A DNA stretch of 64,000 nucleotides from Colletotrichum lupini (taxonomy: Eukaryota > Ascomycota > Sordariomycetes > Glomerellales > Glomerellaceae). Every line of letters starts with the position of its first letter. Position 1 is the first letter of the stretch. Location: assembly GCF_023278565.1 (NCBI RefSeq), contig NC_064681.1:3224001-3288000 (forward strand). The letters are read 5' to 3'. Of the stretch, positions 35,694 through 47,296 are shown piece after piece. The notes beneath the pieces were generated by a model. It ran no database searches. It worked only from the letters and a program-made list of their open reading frames with translations, and was not told the origin of the DNA. The position numbers and the translations under genes are program-made.

Positions 35694-37466
35694 TCACTTG
35701 AGATCGGCCCTGACACCACCTCCGGTACTCGGTACCTTTGGCAACTTGAATCCACCCGGAACCTGCTTCTGAAAGACCTGGTGCGGATCATACTTCTCGC
35801 TTGTCGCAAGTAGCTCTTCCAGAGTGCTCTTACTCCGGTGCTCAATGGGGTTTTGCCAGCTCTCAGCGTATGTCGCTTGAAGATAGCTTCTATGCAAACC
35901 CATCTTCTTGGCCTTCGCCGCAGCATCCTCCACTAGCTTTTGTACCGTCTTCTCCACGGCCTCGTCACTGTCCTTCTCATTCTCGTCGACGGAGATGCCC
36001 AAGTGGATGTACACAAGATTTCCCTGCGTCTGAACGGGCCCCAACGAATCGACGGCACCGTTGCGTTCCGACATGACGATGGGAACAGGCTGGTACGCCA
36101 TGGCGACCGCAAAGCCGTCGAGGTCAAGGAGGGGAGTGAAGGCTGCGTCGGCGAGCTGGAAGAACTCCTCCATCATGTCAGCAGAGGGCGCAAAACTGAC
36201 GGTGGCAAAGATCCAGCGCTTCGGGTAGGATGCGAGTGCAGCGTACTCGCGCGAAATGGAGGTGACGTTGTCGACGCGGATGGTGTTGGAGGGACCACCG
36301 GGGAAAAGGGGCTTCTGCTCGATGGCGAGGAGGGGCTTGAAGACCTCCGGTTCGATAACGGGCGGATCGCTCTTTGTGTATTGCAGGCTATTGCCAATGA
36401 ACCAGCTTCGTGTGACATTGCTGAGGACTAGGTTGTTGATGTAGTGCACGTAGGGGTCATATGGATGCATCGAGGCGAGGGCCTCGTGGGCCTTGAAGTG
36501 TTTCTTTCGCGTGGAGATGTCGTGGAAGGTCTGACCGCCCCAGAACTTGCCTTGCGGGAAGGTTTTCATGGTGATTGCGGTGACGACGCCAAAGTTGTTA
36601 CCTCCGCCGCGGAGGGCCTTCCAGAGATCGGGGTGCTGGCTCGCGCTGGCGTGGACAATGTCGCCGTTTGCAAGTACGACTTCAAACTCCTCGACCACAT
36701 CGCAGATGAAGCCGTAGCGGGGGGAGAAGAAGGAGGTTCCACAGTTAAGGACAGCGCCGCCCACACTTACACCCGCGACGCGGGCGCCGAGGGTGCTCAG
36801 GTCAAAGGGATCGAGCTGCTCCGTGACCTGGTCCCAGGTTTGACTGGGACTCACGGTGATGGTCTTGTGGTCGGCGGAGATGCCGGCAGCGGGGATATTC
36901 TTGAGGTCAATGACGATGCCGTTCTCCATGTTGGCGGCACCCTTGAAGGGGGTGTGGCCGCCACCACGAATAGCGAATTGACATTTGCCGTTCCATGCTT
37001 CAGCACCGGCCGTGAGTGTGCGGACCGCGAGCGATACGTCGTGGGCTGACTCGGGTATGACGACGCATGCTGGCTTCAGGTCGGCTTCTTTGAGGCTGAA
37101 GTATGAGCCGATAGAGGACTTATAAGCCGGGCCGTTGGGGAAGGCGACAACGTCATTGCCCATCGATTTAGCCAGAGCTTCGCACTATTGAGAGACAGTT
37201 AGTATGATGCCTCGTAATAGAGAGATATAAGAAAGTGTACTCACACAAGTCGACGATGAAGCCACGGCTCCGTGAACGTTGCTTCCCGGGTTGACATTGC
37301 TGCCTCCAAGAGGGGATTGCACAGAGTCAACTTGGAAAGACGACAGGCCTGGCAGGCCAAGCAGAATCTGTTGGAGACCTGCACCAAACATGCTTGCTAA
37401 CTCTTGGAAATGATCTGGCTGTACTGCGCTGCAATGGACGATGCCAACATTAATCACCAGGCCCAT
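35694..37466 (-). CDS. Berberine-bridge-type FAD-linked oxidase (CTB5-like)
   Basis: A flavoprotein oxidase of the BBE family. In perylenequinone clusters it is placed at oxidation and coupling of the naphthol monomers. The start is ATG at 37466; a 60-nt intron (37185-37244, GTGAGT..CAATAG) joins SSSTC to CEALAKSMG in phase 0, giving 570 residues. The FAD-binding segment contains IRGGGHTPFKGAA, whose His is the expected covalent flavin attachment site. GVSVGGAVLNCG and LRGGGNNFGVVT follow. The C-terminal BBE segment contains YAESW and ends YDPHQVFQ.QVPGGFKL. I see no strong signal peptide. The gene shares a 339-bp divergent promoter with the NmrA-type reductase. Confidence 0.88.
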
Positions 37467-37805
37467 TGATCGCGAGGGAAGCTGCGAATTTCAGAGCATT
37501 CACTGATCGGGCAATTAATGACTCGGCTTTAGTCTCACTGGTCGACTTGCCGAGCTTTGCTTGTTTCCCGCCCATTCTGAAATTGCCTTTTCGGGACAAC
37601 GGGAAATGCACGTACGGCGACCGACCATCCTGTTCCCGGCTGCGTCTCCGTTTCCCGGGACGGGCCCAAGCTGCTTGATTATACCACCTTTTGCCTCCAT
37701 AAAGCGCGAGGAGACAGCATTAATGTAATTGATAATTGTTGAAGCTGCAAGTTTCAAAAGACAAGAGCCTAGCAGAAGCGATTTGTAACTATCGAAACTC
37801 CAAAG
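37467..37805. promoter_or_regulatory. Shared divergent promoter of FAD oxidase and NmrA reductase
   Basis: Only 339 bp separate the two start codons. The region has several TTCCCG-type sites, including TTCCCGGC at 37633-37640 and the palindrome TCCCGGGA at 37653-37660, and GC-box-like stretches. It holds no gene. Confidence 0.6.
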
Positions 37806-38841
37806 ATGCCAGGCCGTACCACTGATACGCCCATCCGCAAGGTCGCACTCGCAGGCGTGAGTAATCGACCTTTCAGCTAAAGCATCTTCCCGCGAAAGCA
37901 ACTAACAAGAATGACAGAAAGGCTACGTAGGCGAAAAGATTTACGATGAACTGGTCAACGCCGGGTATGATGTTACTGTTCTATCACGATCTAACCCGGA
38001 AAACGCGCCGAACGTCCGCGTCGTCGACTACACCTCCACAGAAAGCGTCACCGACGCCCTCCGCGGCCAGGACGCCGTCATCTCCGCCATCAACCCCGCG
38101 GGATGGCCGCACCAGTACAAACTAATCGACGCCGCCGTCGAGGCTGGCTCGGTGAAGCATTTTATCCCCAGCGATTTCACTTCCCTGTCGACGAACCCCG
38201 CAGTTGCCGAGTTCCCTTACTACAAGGACGCAGTGGCGATCCAGAAACACCTGAAGAAAAGGGCAGACGAGAGTGGGATGAAGTGGACGATCATCGCCAC
38301 GGGCCCTCTTCTTGGGTGCGTGCTGAACGGGAATTACATGTACAACTACCAAGAGCAGACCGCTCTACAGGTCAGCGACGTGACGCACCGTGTTAGTGTG
38401 ACGCGACGACCTACCCTCGCCAAAGCCGTCTCGAACATCTTTGCCAAGTCTAGTGACATGGAGAGCGGCGCCATCTTCATCCAGGACTATACTACGTCAC
38501 AAAAGGACATGCTCGATATCGCCGAGAGGCTTTCTGGCAAAACGTGGCCTGTTCAGCATGTTGATGGGGAGGAGAAGCTCGAGGATGGGCTTGCTATGTT
38601 CAGACGGGCGGAGGCGGAAGGGACTACGCCGCCCATCTTTGCTACGTTTCTGGTCATTCATAACACCATTTTTGGCGGAAAGTATAATACGGCTTGGGAT
38701 GGCAAGGGGAACAGATTTCTCGAGTTGCCCATCATGCCGAAGGAGGAGTTTGAGGAACTGATTGCGACGAGAGTCCGGAATGAGCCTATCGACGGCGGAC
38801 TGCCCTGGAACTCGGCCCCGAAGCCTAGAAATGCGGCTTAG
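37806..38841 (+). CDS. NmrA-type NAD(P)-dependent reductase (CTB6-like)
   Basis: An atypical short-chain dehydrogenase/isoflavone-reductase-like enzyme; in cercosporin biosynthesis CTB6 reduces the methyl-ketone side chain to 2-hydroxypropyl. The start is ATG at 37806. A 61-nt intron (37857-37917) has a good CTAAC branch site and a GACAG end, and joins KVALAG to KGYVGEK, completing a Gly-rich nucleotide-binding loop. The spliced protein is 324 residues. Later conserved segments include AVISAINPAG, VKHFIPSDF and the Lys in YYKDAVAIQKHLKK. The enzyme should be cytosolic. It is transcribed divergently from the FAD oxidase and ends facing the laccase. The function comes from family and context; substrate is inferred. 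Confidence 0.85.
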
Positions 38842-39250
38842 GATGGCCAATGTTAGACTCTTGTTGCACAGCACTCAGATAGCAAATTGAAACCCCCATT
38901 GATAAGGTAATTGGAAATTCTGATAACAAAAAGCGCATTTTCCATTGTGACAAACATAATTTTAACACAATTTCTTTTATTAAGGGGACTCAAGCTATAT
39001 AATCGGTTCCAAGTGCCGATTTCCAATTTCAGGCTTTCCAGACAACGAATTGGGGGCACGAGTAATGGTGGTCAACTTACAACGCGTGGGGTCAACAACA
39101 ATTAGTCATTCGTCCCGTTCGCGTAGGTAAATCGAGCAAAAGGGAAAAGCAGGTATTGAAGGATTACAATCTCGATAGCTACATGGAGCAGCTCAAACGA
39201 CTAAAGTAACGAAACAAGCTTGCAAAAGATGTTGAAATCTATGATCAATG
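38842..39250. other. Convergent 3' flanks of NmrA reductase and laccase
   Basis: About 410 bp, AT-rich, with no coding region or other feature that I can support. Confidence 0.5.
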
Positions 39251-41140
39251 CTACCTCAAGTCCAAAGATGGCGGCTGGAAGCCATTCCACTCCAAATAAG
39301 TCGTCGGAACTTGAGGGAACTCGTCAATCCCGTCCAGCATGACCACACCCATCCCGCCAGCGTGGTGAGTCTGCACATGGCAATGCAAAAGCCAAGCGCC
39401 AGGGCTCTCCACCTTGTACCTCACGACAGTCCACACAGCAGGTGCATCTCCGGCGATATCAGGCGTCGTGAAGGTATCCTGGTACGACGGATCCTCAAAG
39501 TTGAATACCCCGGGCGGAAGAGCTCGCTCCGCTTCCTCAACGGTGGCCCAGGGAAACTTGCCGACCCCGGAGCCGAGGAAGTAGACCTTGTTGCCGTGCT
39601 TGTGAACCGGGTGGCTCTGCGCAAAGGGGCCTTCGGTCTCTAAGATGATGTCAATCCACTCCCCGACCTGGGTGCGGAGGATGAGCTCGCTCTGGGGCAC
39701 CTCGTTGGGTTGTCTGAAAAGGAATGGCGGGTCTCGTTCCTCGGCTGTCATATTGTATACTTCTTGACCTGATAGACTCCATTCGTATGCTCCGTAAGGG
39801 CGGCCTGGCTTCCTCAGATACAGCTTGAATGTGCGATCCGGTCTGCGAGCGGGCTGTTGGGATGGAAATGGACGACCCTCTTCGGGTTTGAAAGAGCGGA
39901 TATTTTTGATGAGAGGCTGTCCTGCATAGTTCATCTTGGGCTGGGTATTTCTTGGCTGCTGTGTCGCTCCGTCGTACGCCAACTCGGCAAAGCCCCCAAG
40001 AATCTGGTTGAGAAGGTCGTTGGCCATCCTTATCATGTATCGGGCTGGCTCCTGGTCTAGTTCCACGAGGACCGAAATCCGATTGCCATTGCCAATGTAA
40101 ACACGGTCTGTGACAACAGGCTTGATGTATTGTCCATCGACAGCATATACATGTAGATCGTGATTATCGATAGAGACTTGCAGAGGATATAGCCCGCCAA
40201 CGTTCATAAACGTGAGGGCCGCCCAGCCTTCCTTGCTGTCGACATTGACGGTGAAGTTTCCCTTGGGATTTCTGCCGCCTACGCATTCTCGGATTGACTC
40301 GGCGGGCAGCTTGCCTAGGTGCACATCATAGTCACCTTGAAGTGCCTGGATCGGAGGCACGCAACCCTTCGCAGTCATATGGTCCTCGCCGAGATCCTGC
40401 AGCATCTTAAGAATAATAGGGTTCGTCATGCTGTCTAAGGATTCCGGGTCAAGACAGTACTGTGACCCAATGCCGTTGACAATGATTGCATCCGTGCAGG
40501 CGAGATCGAAGTTGGCAATCTCCTCGATATGGTAAAAGTCATCAAACTTGTACTGACTCCAGTCGGCGAGTAGTAGCGGCTGCATGTTCTGCTCAGCTCT
40601 CCGCATTGCCTGTTGAGCCTCCAGGCTCCCATCGATGAGGTGGAAAGGCCTGTCAACTTCCGGTAGTGCGTCGACAATGACGGCGCCGTAGAGGCCATCC
40701 ATCAGCTGTCCTTTCGAGTGAGCGTGATAGAAGAACGTTCCCGGCTGCTCTGCGGTCCACTGATAGCGGTACGAGGCACCGGGATGGATTTGACTCTGAG
40801 TGAGGCCCGGTACTCCATCGCTCCAAGGTGTCTTGCGTTGGTCGATGCCGTGAAAGTGTATGGTTGTGTCTTCCTGCAGATAGTTGCGGACTATGACCTC
40901 GACCTCATCCCCTTGCTTGAGATGCAGAGTAGGGCCAGTGAAGCTGTTATTTACGAGAATGGCAGCTCGCGGACCAGCACCGAGAGCGTCCACTTGGCCT
41001 GCTGTAAGATGGAGCTCGAAGCGCACGGTGCGCTGTACTGACTGCTGGACGTTGGACGTCCCAGCGTCCAGCGATGTTGCCGATGACCAGCTGGATAACG
41101 GCCAAGGCAGAAGGTAAGAAAGAAGATGAACAGGGTGCAT
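39251..41140 (-). CDS. Laccase-like multicopper oxidase, secreted (CTB11-like)
   Basis: An extracellular or vesicular copper oxidase of 629 residues, ATG at 41140, no intron apparent. A hydrophobic signal sequence (MHPVHLLSYLLPWPLSS) opens the protein. All four copper-ligand regions are intact: HFHG, FYHAHSKGQ, HPVHKHGNK and HCHVQTHHAGGM. Three cupredoxin domains fit the length. In perylenequinone pathways a laccase-like oxidase together with a fasciclin protein is associated with phenol coupling of the naphthalene halves. Here the two genes are divergent neighbours with start codons 417 bp apart, which supports the same partnership. Confidence 0.92.
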   Translation of the reverse strand: MHPVHLLSYLLPWPLSSWSSATSLDAGTSNVQQSVQRTVRFELHLTAGQVDALGAGPRAAILVNNSFTGPTLHLKQGDEVEVIVRNYLQEDTTIHFHGIDQRKTPWSDGVPGLTQSQIHPGASYRYQWTAEQPGTFFYHAHSKGQLMDGLYGAVIVDALPEVDRPFHLIDGSLEAQQAMRRAEQNMQPLLLADWSQYKFDDFYHIEEIANFDLACTDAIIVNGIGSQYCLDPESLDSMTNPIILKMLQDLGEDHMTAKGCVPPIQALQGDYDVHLGKLPAESIRECVGGRNPKGNFTVNVDSKEGWAALTFMNVGGLYPLQVSIDNHDLHVYAVDGQYIKPVVTDRVYIGNGNRISVLVELDQEPARYMIRMANDLLNQILGGFAELAYDGATQQPRNTQPKMNYAGQPLIKNIRSFKPEEGRPFPSQQPARRPDRTFKLYLRKPGRPYGAYEWSLSGQEVYNMTAEERDPPFLFRQPNEVPQSELILRTQVGEWIDIILETEGPFAQSHPVHKHGNKVYFLGSGVGKFPWATVEEAERALPPGVFNFEDPSYQDTFTTPDIAGDAPAVWTVVRYKVESPGAWLLHCHVQTHHAGGMGVVMLDGIDEFPQVPTTYLEWNGFQPPSLDLR

Positions 41141-41557
41141 TGTGATACTGATATTTCAAAACTTGGTGGACCTATTGGAACAAGGAAATATGACGAGTGT
41201 GTAAGTGCCTCTGGTTAGAATAGAATAGGCCAGACCATGAAGCAGGTGGGAGCTGGTGTAAGTTGGAGGCTTGGGCGCGGGAGGGAATGAAGCTTGGTCG
41301 ATGCCATCTCACAGGGAAAGCACATGCGTTAGACTCGCTGGAACTTGCCGAACACTTGTAGCGAAGATGGCCCAGCGGGAATTGAAGACCGGTCGGTGCT
41401 GAGTCGAGTATCATAACCCCGAGCCTGCTCACAGCCATTACATTTCAGACAATAGTTCATCAATCGTCTGTACACGTTTCCCTTCAGTAGCACTCCGCTT
41501 GTCAACTTCAGTCCGTTATCTTATTCTTGCTTCATTTCCGTCTTCTTGTTGCAGGAA
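41141..41557. promoter_or_regulatory. Shared divergent promoter of laccase and fasciclin genes
   Basis: 417 bp between the start codons. It contains GCGGGAATT near 41,375 and ACCGGTCGG near 41,390, related to the TTCCCG sites elsewhere. It holds no gene. Confidence 0.55.
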
Positions 41558-42776
41558 ATGCGGCTCTCACTTATAGCTCTTGCAGCAGTGCTGCTGGGCA
41601 GTGCATCCGCCAAATCCCTAAGCCAAGCTCTGATCAGCCATGGGTCGCTATCGATGCTTCACGATCTCCTGAAGGACCTAGATCTACTGGAAAGGTTCCA
41701 AACCGCTGAGAGGTCGACGTTCCTGGCAATGACGGATGACGCGCTCGTTGGTCTCGCCAACTGGGGTTTAAACATGAGCACTATCGACCCAGCACTAGCC
41801 AGTGCCATTCTTGAGTACCACTTTCTAGAGGGAGTCTTCACGTCGTCAGATCCTTCGTTGAAGACGGACGCCCAGCTCGCTCACTCTGTCTTGCGTCCAC
41901 CAATTTTGACAAACGTCACAGATGGCCCGGCGGTGAAGCTCTCCATCATCGACGGCTCATTATCCGCAGAATCTGGCATCCAAAAGGTCATGCCAATCAA
42001 TGAGTCGGACATTACCCACGACAATGGCGTCCTACACACCATCGATAGCAACCTTGTTTTGCCGCATAACCTCTCAGAAACCACCAACCTGGGCAACCTG
42101 CATAGGTTCTGGGACCTAGTTGAAAGATCCAAAACCAGGGAGATTCTGGAGGCCATGAAGGACGTGACTGTCTTTCTGCCGGATGACAAGGCAGTACGAC
42201 AGTGGAGCTCCGCGTTGGGATCTCTTACACCGGAGCAACTGGCAACGATAGTCGCAAATCATGCCATTCCCAACCGGGTTCTTTATCATAGCGCCTTCTC
42301 TGCTGAAGGGAACGAGTACAAGACTTTGAGTGGGATGAAAGTCACCGTCAGTCGTGACTCTCGTGGTAACATCTTCATTAATGAAGCAAAGATCCTCAAG
42401 GAGGATGTGCTCATTTTTGGTGGCGTCGCCCACATCGTCGATGGGGTCTTGGTTCCCTCGGGGCACAGAGGTAAGTTTGAAGTTAAGTCCAAGTTATTAG
42501 AGCCTTGTGTGTTAACTTCGTTTTGTAGATTCAGCCTGCCAATCGCTGCTCAATGAGCTTCGGGCCTACACGGCTTTGTATCCGCCTTCGTGGAAGGTCA
42601 TGGGGAAGACATTTGTCGTGGCCACAGGTGCCTTCTCACTGACCGTTCTTGCATTCCTCACGGTAAGGAATCGAAGGAGCAAGAGACGGTTGGTTTCCTC
42701 GGCGTGGACAACAGCAAGCTGGGAGGCACACCTGCGAAGCATCATCAGTGAGAAATATCAAGACGTGTACGCTTAA
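41558..42776 (+). CDS. Fasciclin-domain membrane protein (CTB12-like)
   Basis: A 386-residue protein with an N-terminal signal peptide (MRLSLIALAAVLLGSASA), two fasciclin-type domains (about residues 20-170 and 175-310), and a C-terminal transmembrane helix (TFVVATGAFSLTVLAFLTV) followed by the basic stop-transfer sequence RNRRSKRR. The start is ATG at 41558; the frame above opens at TTG. A 58-nt intron (42471-42528) restores an Asp codon. The layout implies a type I protein with its fasciclin domains outside the cytosol, where the secreted laccase would also be. In cercosporin and elsinochrome clusters the fasciclin protein is needed with the laccase for correct dimerisation. Confidence 0.9.
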
Positions 42777-43873
42777 GTGAATGGAATACAATTCTATTCT
42801 TTGCACAATTATCGCGATTTACGTCGATGGTGTTGTGGTGACCATGTAATAAGTACCAATGAACGCCTGTTTAATGGACCCCTCAACTGCTGTTGCTTGA
42901 CTCCCACACCTGACATTGGAAAGTCTCGCACCACAGCGCATAGTTGATCAAGCCACCTAATGTGCTTAAGTGCTAACCTGATTACATGTTCTCAGAGTTC
43001 TGTAGGCTTTGAAAAGCCATGATCCGCAGGGATACTCATGTCGTAATCGATTCCAACCGGCTTGACTGGGCCACAAGGTATCAGAGGCCCTCAAGTTACT
43101 GATTGACTTTGCCGAATCACGGCCCTATGGCAACTGGGTTTCGGGGATCGATTGCCGCACCCAACACAACTAGCCCTTTAGCAGAATTCAGCCTAAGCAA
43201 AATACAATTGTTGATAGGTGGTCCCTCCATGCTTTTCAATGGCTACATTTCGCTCGGGAAACACGTCGAAACGGTACAAGGAGCAGATCCCAGGCCTTAT
43301 CCCCATGATACGGTGAAATCAGCGCGTCAGTTCAACCTAGTTAATTACACGTTCCCGAGAACAATCGGGGGGCATTCAGGTATGAAGCAGAGCAAACCCC
43401 GAGCTATGTGTGCAACGGCTTTAGTGACCAGCCCTTAGCAAGGAAAATGATGCTCATTTGAACCTCTTAATTGCGTGATCCGGCTTCCACGGCAACTGGT
43501 GTTCAAGGTGTAACACGGCAGACGGGCTTCAGCGGTCGGGCTGTTCCTATACGACCTGAGCCATGGTCACCGTGTCCTCGTGAAGTCTGCCCCTGTAATA
43601 AAGCAAAGCGGCATTGGGCCCTTCGCCTGCAGAACGACATTACTGCCAAATCCCCCCAAGACCTCCAAGAACATTCCCAGTGATTCAGGTGGGTGTTCTC
43701 ACTCATTTGCTAGAGTGAACTCCGCATTTCTATATCCACGATCTTTGGACAAATTGTAACTTACTTTATTCCCGTTCACCATTCTCTCTTCAAAGTCAAT
43801 CTTTCCATTCTTTCCTTTTGTATATATCTTAAACCTCTGTGACAATCAGCTCAGTGCAAGGTTTACATCCACC
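42777..43873. promoter_or_regulatory. Promoter region of the MFS exporter
   Basis: 1.1 kb with no credible gene. TTCCCGAG occurs at 43352-43359 and its reverse complement CTCGGGAA at 43253-43260. A TATATAT stretch at 43821-43827 lies 47 bp upstream of the start codon. Confidence 0.5.
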
Positions 43874-45567
43874 ATGGCGCCGCCAGCAGACGAAAGTCCA
43901 GCAGAAGTCACCTACGCAGATGAGCCACTGTCCCTCGACGAGCAAGTCATCGCCAAGATTCAAGGCGGTGACTTCATCGTCGACTGGCTCAGCCCAGATG
44001 ATAAGGGCTGCCCCCAGAACCTGCCCACACCCCGCAAATGGCTCATCACGCTGGTGCTGGCGCTGTATGTGCTATCGACGACCTTTTCGTCGTCCGTGTT
44101 CAGCGCAGCTGCTGGCGTAACTGCCGCTGAGTATAATACCACGGTGCAGAACATGGTTTTTGGCGGTACTTCGCTCTTCATGCTTGGGTTTGCTGTTGGC
44201 CCCATCATCTTCGGGTATGAGAGCCTTACCCCTGCATCCCTCGCCAATGAGCTGTGAAAGTGCCTGAGCTAACGACTTCCACCCTACGTTACAGGCCTCT
44301 TTCGGAACGCTATGGGCGAAAGCGCCCGTTGATGGTCGGCTACGTGACCTTCGCTCTCCTCCAACTCCCGGCAGCCAGTGCACAAAGTCTGTACACAATC
44401 TTCGTATTCCGCTTCCTTCAGGGTGTCTTCGGCGCCGCGCCGTCCGCCATTCTGAGCGGCACACTCGCCGATATCTGGACCCCGAAGCAGCGGGGCTTCG
44501 CCATGCCCTGCACGGGAACCTTTCTCATGATCGGGCCCGTCCTCGGTCCCATGATCGGCTCAGTCATTGTCAAGAGCCCGCTACTGGGATGGCGGTGGAT
44601 CTTCAACATCACGGCCATCTTTGCCCTTACCGTCGCCGTGGTCACATATCCAGCTTTGACCGAGACGTATTCCCCGATCCTCTTAGAAAGACGAGCAAAG
44701 CGAATGCGTCATATGACGCGCAACTGGGCTCTGCGAGCAAAGTCTGAAGAGCAGGAGAGCAATCTCAATGACATTGTCGAGAAGTGCCTCTCGCGTCCGG
44801 CCAAGATGCTCTTTTTGGAGCCCATCCTCTTGTTGATGTCCACTTACATCTCCGTCGTTTTCGGTATGCTACGATCTTAAACACGTTTGCAACAAACTAT
44901 TGACTAACGACATCATAGGACTCATGTACATCTTTTTTCTCGCCTATCCAATGTCTTTTGAACGCGAGCGCCATTGGGACTCCACGTCTGCCGGCCTCCC
45001 GCTCCTTGCCATCTTGTTGGGCACGATCCTCGGCGGCGCGCTCATCATCGCGACAGTCAACACCAAGTTGTCGCCGGATCCTAAGGCTGGCCGCCCACAG
45101 GAAAACAGGCTGTTGCTGATGATGATCGGGACAGTCTGTCTGCCCGTCGGCATGTTCTGGTTCGCGGCGACGAGTTCGCCATCGACGGACCCCTGGCCGC
45201 AGATTGTTGCGGGCGTACCTATCGGTATTGGCATCATCTTGATAAACATGCAGGGAATGAACTACATCGTGGACTGCTATGGAATTAACTCCAACTCGGC
45301 GATCGCGGCCAACACCTTCATGCGATCCCTTTTTGCGTCAGGATTTCCAGTATTTGCGTGAGTCTTCTCGGAATTTGCCTGAGCGTTTTACCGCCGTGTT
45401 TACTGACTGCATCAAGTACATCCATGTACACTTCGATTGGCGTCGCCCGTGCGACTTCACTGCTGGCTTTGTTTGGTGTAGTCTTAGCTCCTATCCCATT
45501 CCTTTTCTATCACTATGGGGACAAGATTCGAGCTCGCAGCAAGTGGTCGCCCTCATACGGACGATGA
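43874..45567 (+). CDS. MFS exporter, DHA1 type (CTB4-like)
   Basis: A plasma-membrane drug:proton antiporter, likely to export the pathway product. The start is ATG at 43874. Three introns were placed by frame and splice sites: 44215-44294, 44864-44918 and 45358-45416; the last ends at AAG after a TACTGAC branch site. The spliced protein is 499 residues. The cytosolic N-terminus carries the DIVDWL-like segment [16 protein letters not shown] typical of fungal DHA1 proteins. The loop motif [11 protein letters not shown] sits between helices 2 and 3, and the motif C-like GPVLGPMIG and GWRWIF follow; about 12 helices are expected. In Cercospora the cluster exporter is CTB4. Confidence 0.87.
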
Positions 45568-46181
45568 GATTTCAGGCCCGTGTATCAGAGCGGGCACTGA
45601 ATGGAGTATGTGTTGAACTTTATGTCGGAGGAGACAACAGTAGTTGATAGATAAGGCAGCTCTTGCAAACGCGCCGCATGTGGGATGGTTGTAAGTTGAG
45701 GCTGACTTGAGGTGATTTGAGGAGAAGTAGATTGGAAATGAGAATTAGAACAGCATACGCATATCAACTAGTTCTCAATCTTATGTTAGAAGTCCCGAAC
45801 TCATAATTTCCTAAGGCATACTGCAGATTATATTTGTACGTGTATCACTTAGGTCATTCGTTTGAACTCCATCTTTCAGGTGCCTCAACTCTTACCGGTC
45901 ATGCCTTGCCTCGAAGCTTTTTGAGATCTCGATGATTGAGTGCAACAACTGTTGGGCTAAATAGTTTTCTGATCTAAAAGGACACCAAAAGAAATTTGAC
46001 AGTCCCTTCTGGTTGATGCGAAGTTTGTAGTGAATCGATAGCTACATGATAGCAAGATGAAATTCATCGACGAGGCAATCAGCAAAGCTCAGGAAGGAGA
46101 CTTGATTCGCCTAGCTAAATTCAATCATATGCTACAATCTACTTTAGTCCGTGTGCAGTAGCTATCCTGCCCTGCATCCTT
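45568..46181. other. Convergent 3' flanks of MFS exporter and hydroxylase
   Basis: About 610 bp with no coding region that I can support. Confidence 0.5.
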
Positions 46182-47296
46182 CTACTCGCAGCTCTGGTCC
46201 TCCCAGAAGAGGAAGAATCGAGTCTCGATGCTCCGTCTCGCAGGACCGATATCATCAGGCGTAGGGAAAGCACTGTGAGGAGTGCGCCTAGCACGTCCAT
46301 CCTTCTTAGAATCAAAGATCTTAATGAGAATAACATCGTCCCTCGTCATACCGCCGCGGAACCACCACTTATGCTGGTCAGGCGTTTCGGGCGGCGCAAC
46401 CTGCCACATATGGTTCTCAGTAGGCTTGTGAGGCCACCGGAAGGGAACGCAGTGCATGGTATCGTGGAGCTCGTCGTCTCGAACGGATCTGGCATCACAC
46501 AGGGCCAAAGGCTCGCGGTGGACCTCGTCCATGGGTCTCCAAAGATTGACAATGGCCCAACGGTGCTTTCCGTCGTGCTTGGCGCCTTCTCCGGGAGGAA
46601 GGTCATCATAAAGGCGACGCTTGGCGCCTAGGTCAGACTGGTCGATGTGGACGAAGCGGGCGGAGAGCAGACCTCCGTCTGTCATGGCCATGTCCGGCTT
46701 GTCCTTATCCTCTTCGGGGTCTGTGCTCTCCCACTGACGCTGGCGGATGATGTGGGAGATAACACGGACATCACTCGCTCCGGTCCTGATGGTTAGGTAG
46801 GTCAGTGAAAAGTTGCGAGTCGTCTTTTTCTAGGAGACACTTACAGCTTTCTCATGAACTCCTCACATTCGGCATTATAAATCTTATTGAGCTTTTCATC
46901 GATCGGACTCCACGGGAAGTCTTTGTACGAAGTAGGGAAATGCTCGAATTGGAATCCGGTCTTGTCCAGGCTGAACTCGGACTCCTTGCCACGAGCGTTG
47001 TAGATCTTGACCGGCCGCGGGTCGTACTTGCGGCGCATCTGGGCAAAGGTACCGCCCCAGATCATTTCGTCGCCGCCCTTGGTGGGGCAGAGACGATAGT
47101 TGAGGGTGGCATCGTAAGACTCCTTGTTCAAGTTGTACACGCCAGCGAGCTTTGCGCGCTCCTCGCTGTCCTTCTCCGCGAGCTCGGTAGCGGTGTACTC
47201 GATCTTGTCTCCGGATACCTTTAGCTTTCTCTTGACCTCGGTGTCGAGGAAGGCCAGCTCGTCCTTTGTGGCGTAGTTCAGTTCAAGAGTAGGCAT
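46182..47296 (-). CDS. AsaB-type hydroxylase/desaturase (CTB9-like)
   Basis: Member of the fungal hydroxylase/desaturase family that includes AsaB and CTB9, predicted non-haem-iron oxidases. In Cercospora CTB9 is required at the late stage that installs the methylenedioxy bridge. The start is ATG at 47296 (a longer frame begins at TTG). One 59-nt intron (46786-46844, GTAAGT..CATCAG) restores a Leu codon, giving 351 residues. Family signatures are NYRLCP near the N-terminus, VKIYNARG, RFVHIDQSD, WAIVNLWRPM, EPLALCDARSV and a C-terminal SIETRFFLFWEDQ. The HxD of HIDQ is a candidate metal ligand. The protein lacks a signal peptide. Confidence 0.85.

Noticed and set aside
36444..37049. 201-codon plus-strand open frame inside the FAD oxidase gene
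   Set aside because: It is antisense to conserved FAD-binding sequence and has low-complexity Gly/Val composition typical of a shadow frame.
35694..37466. Secretion signal on the FAD oxidase
   Set aside because: The N-terminus is only mildly hydrophobic and lacks a clear cleavage region, so no signal peptide is claimed.
43103..43438. 111-codon open frame upstream of the MFS exporter
   Set aside because: No domain, odd composition, starts at a non-ATG codon, and it overlaps promoter-like motifs.
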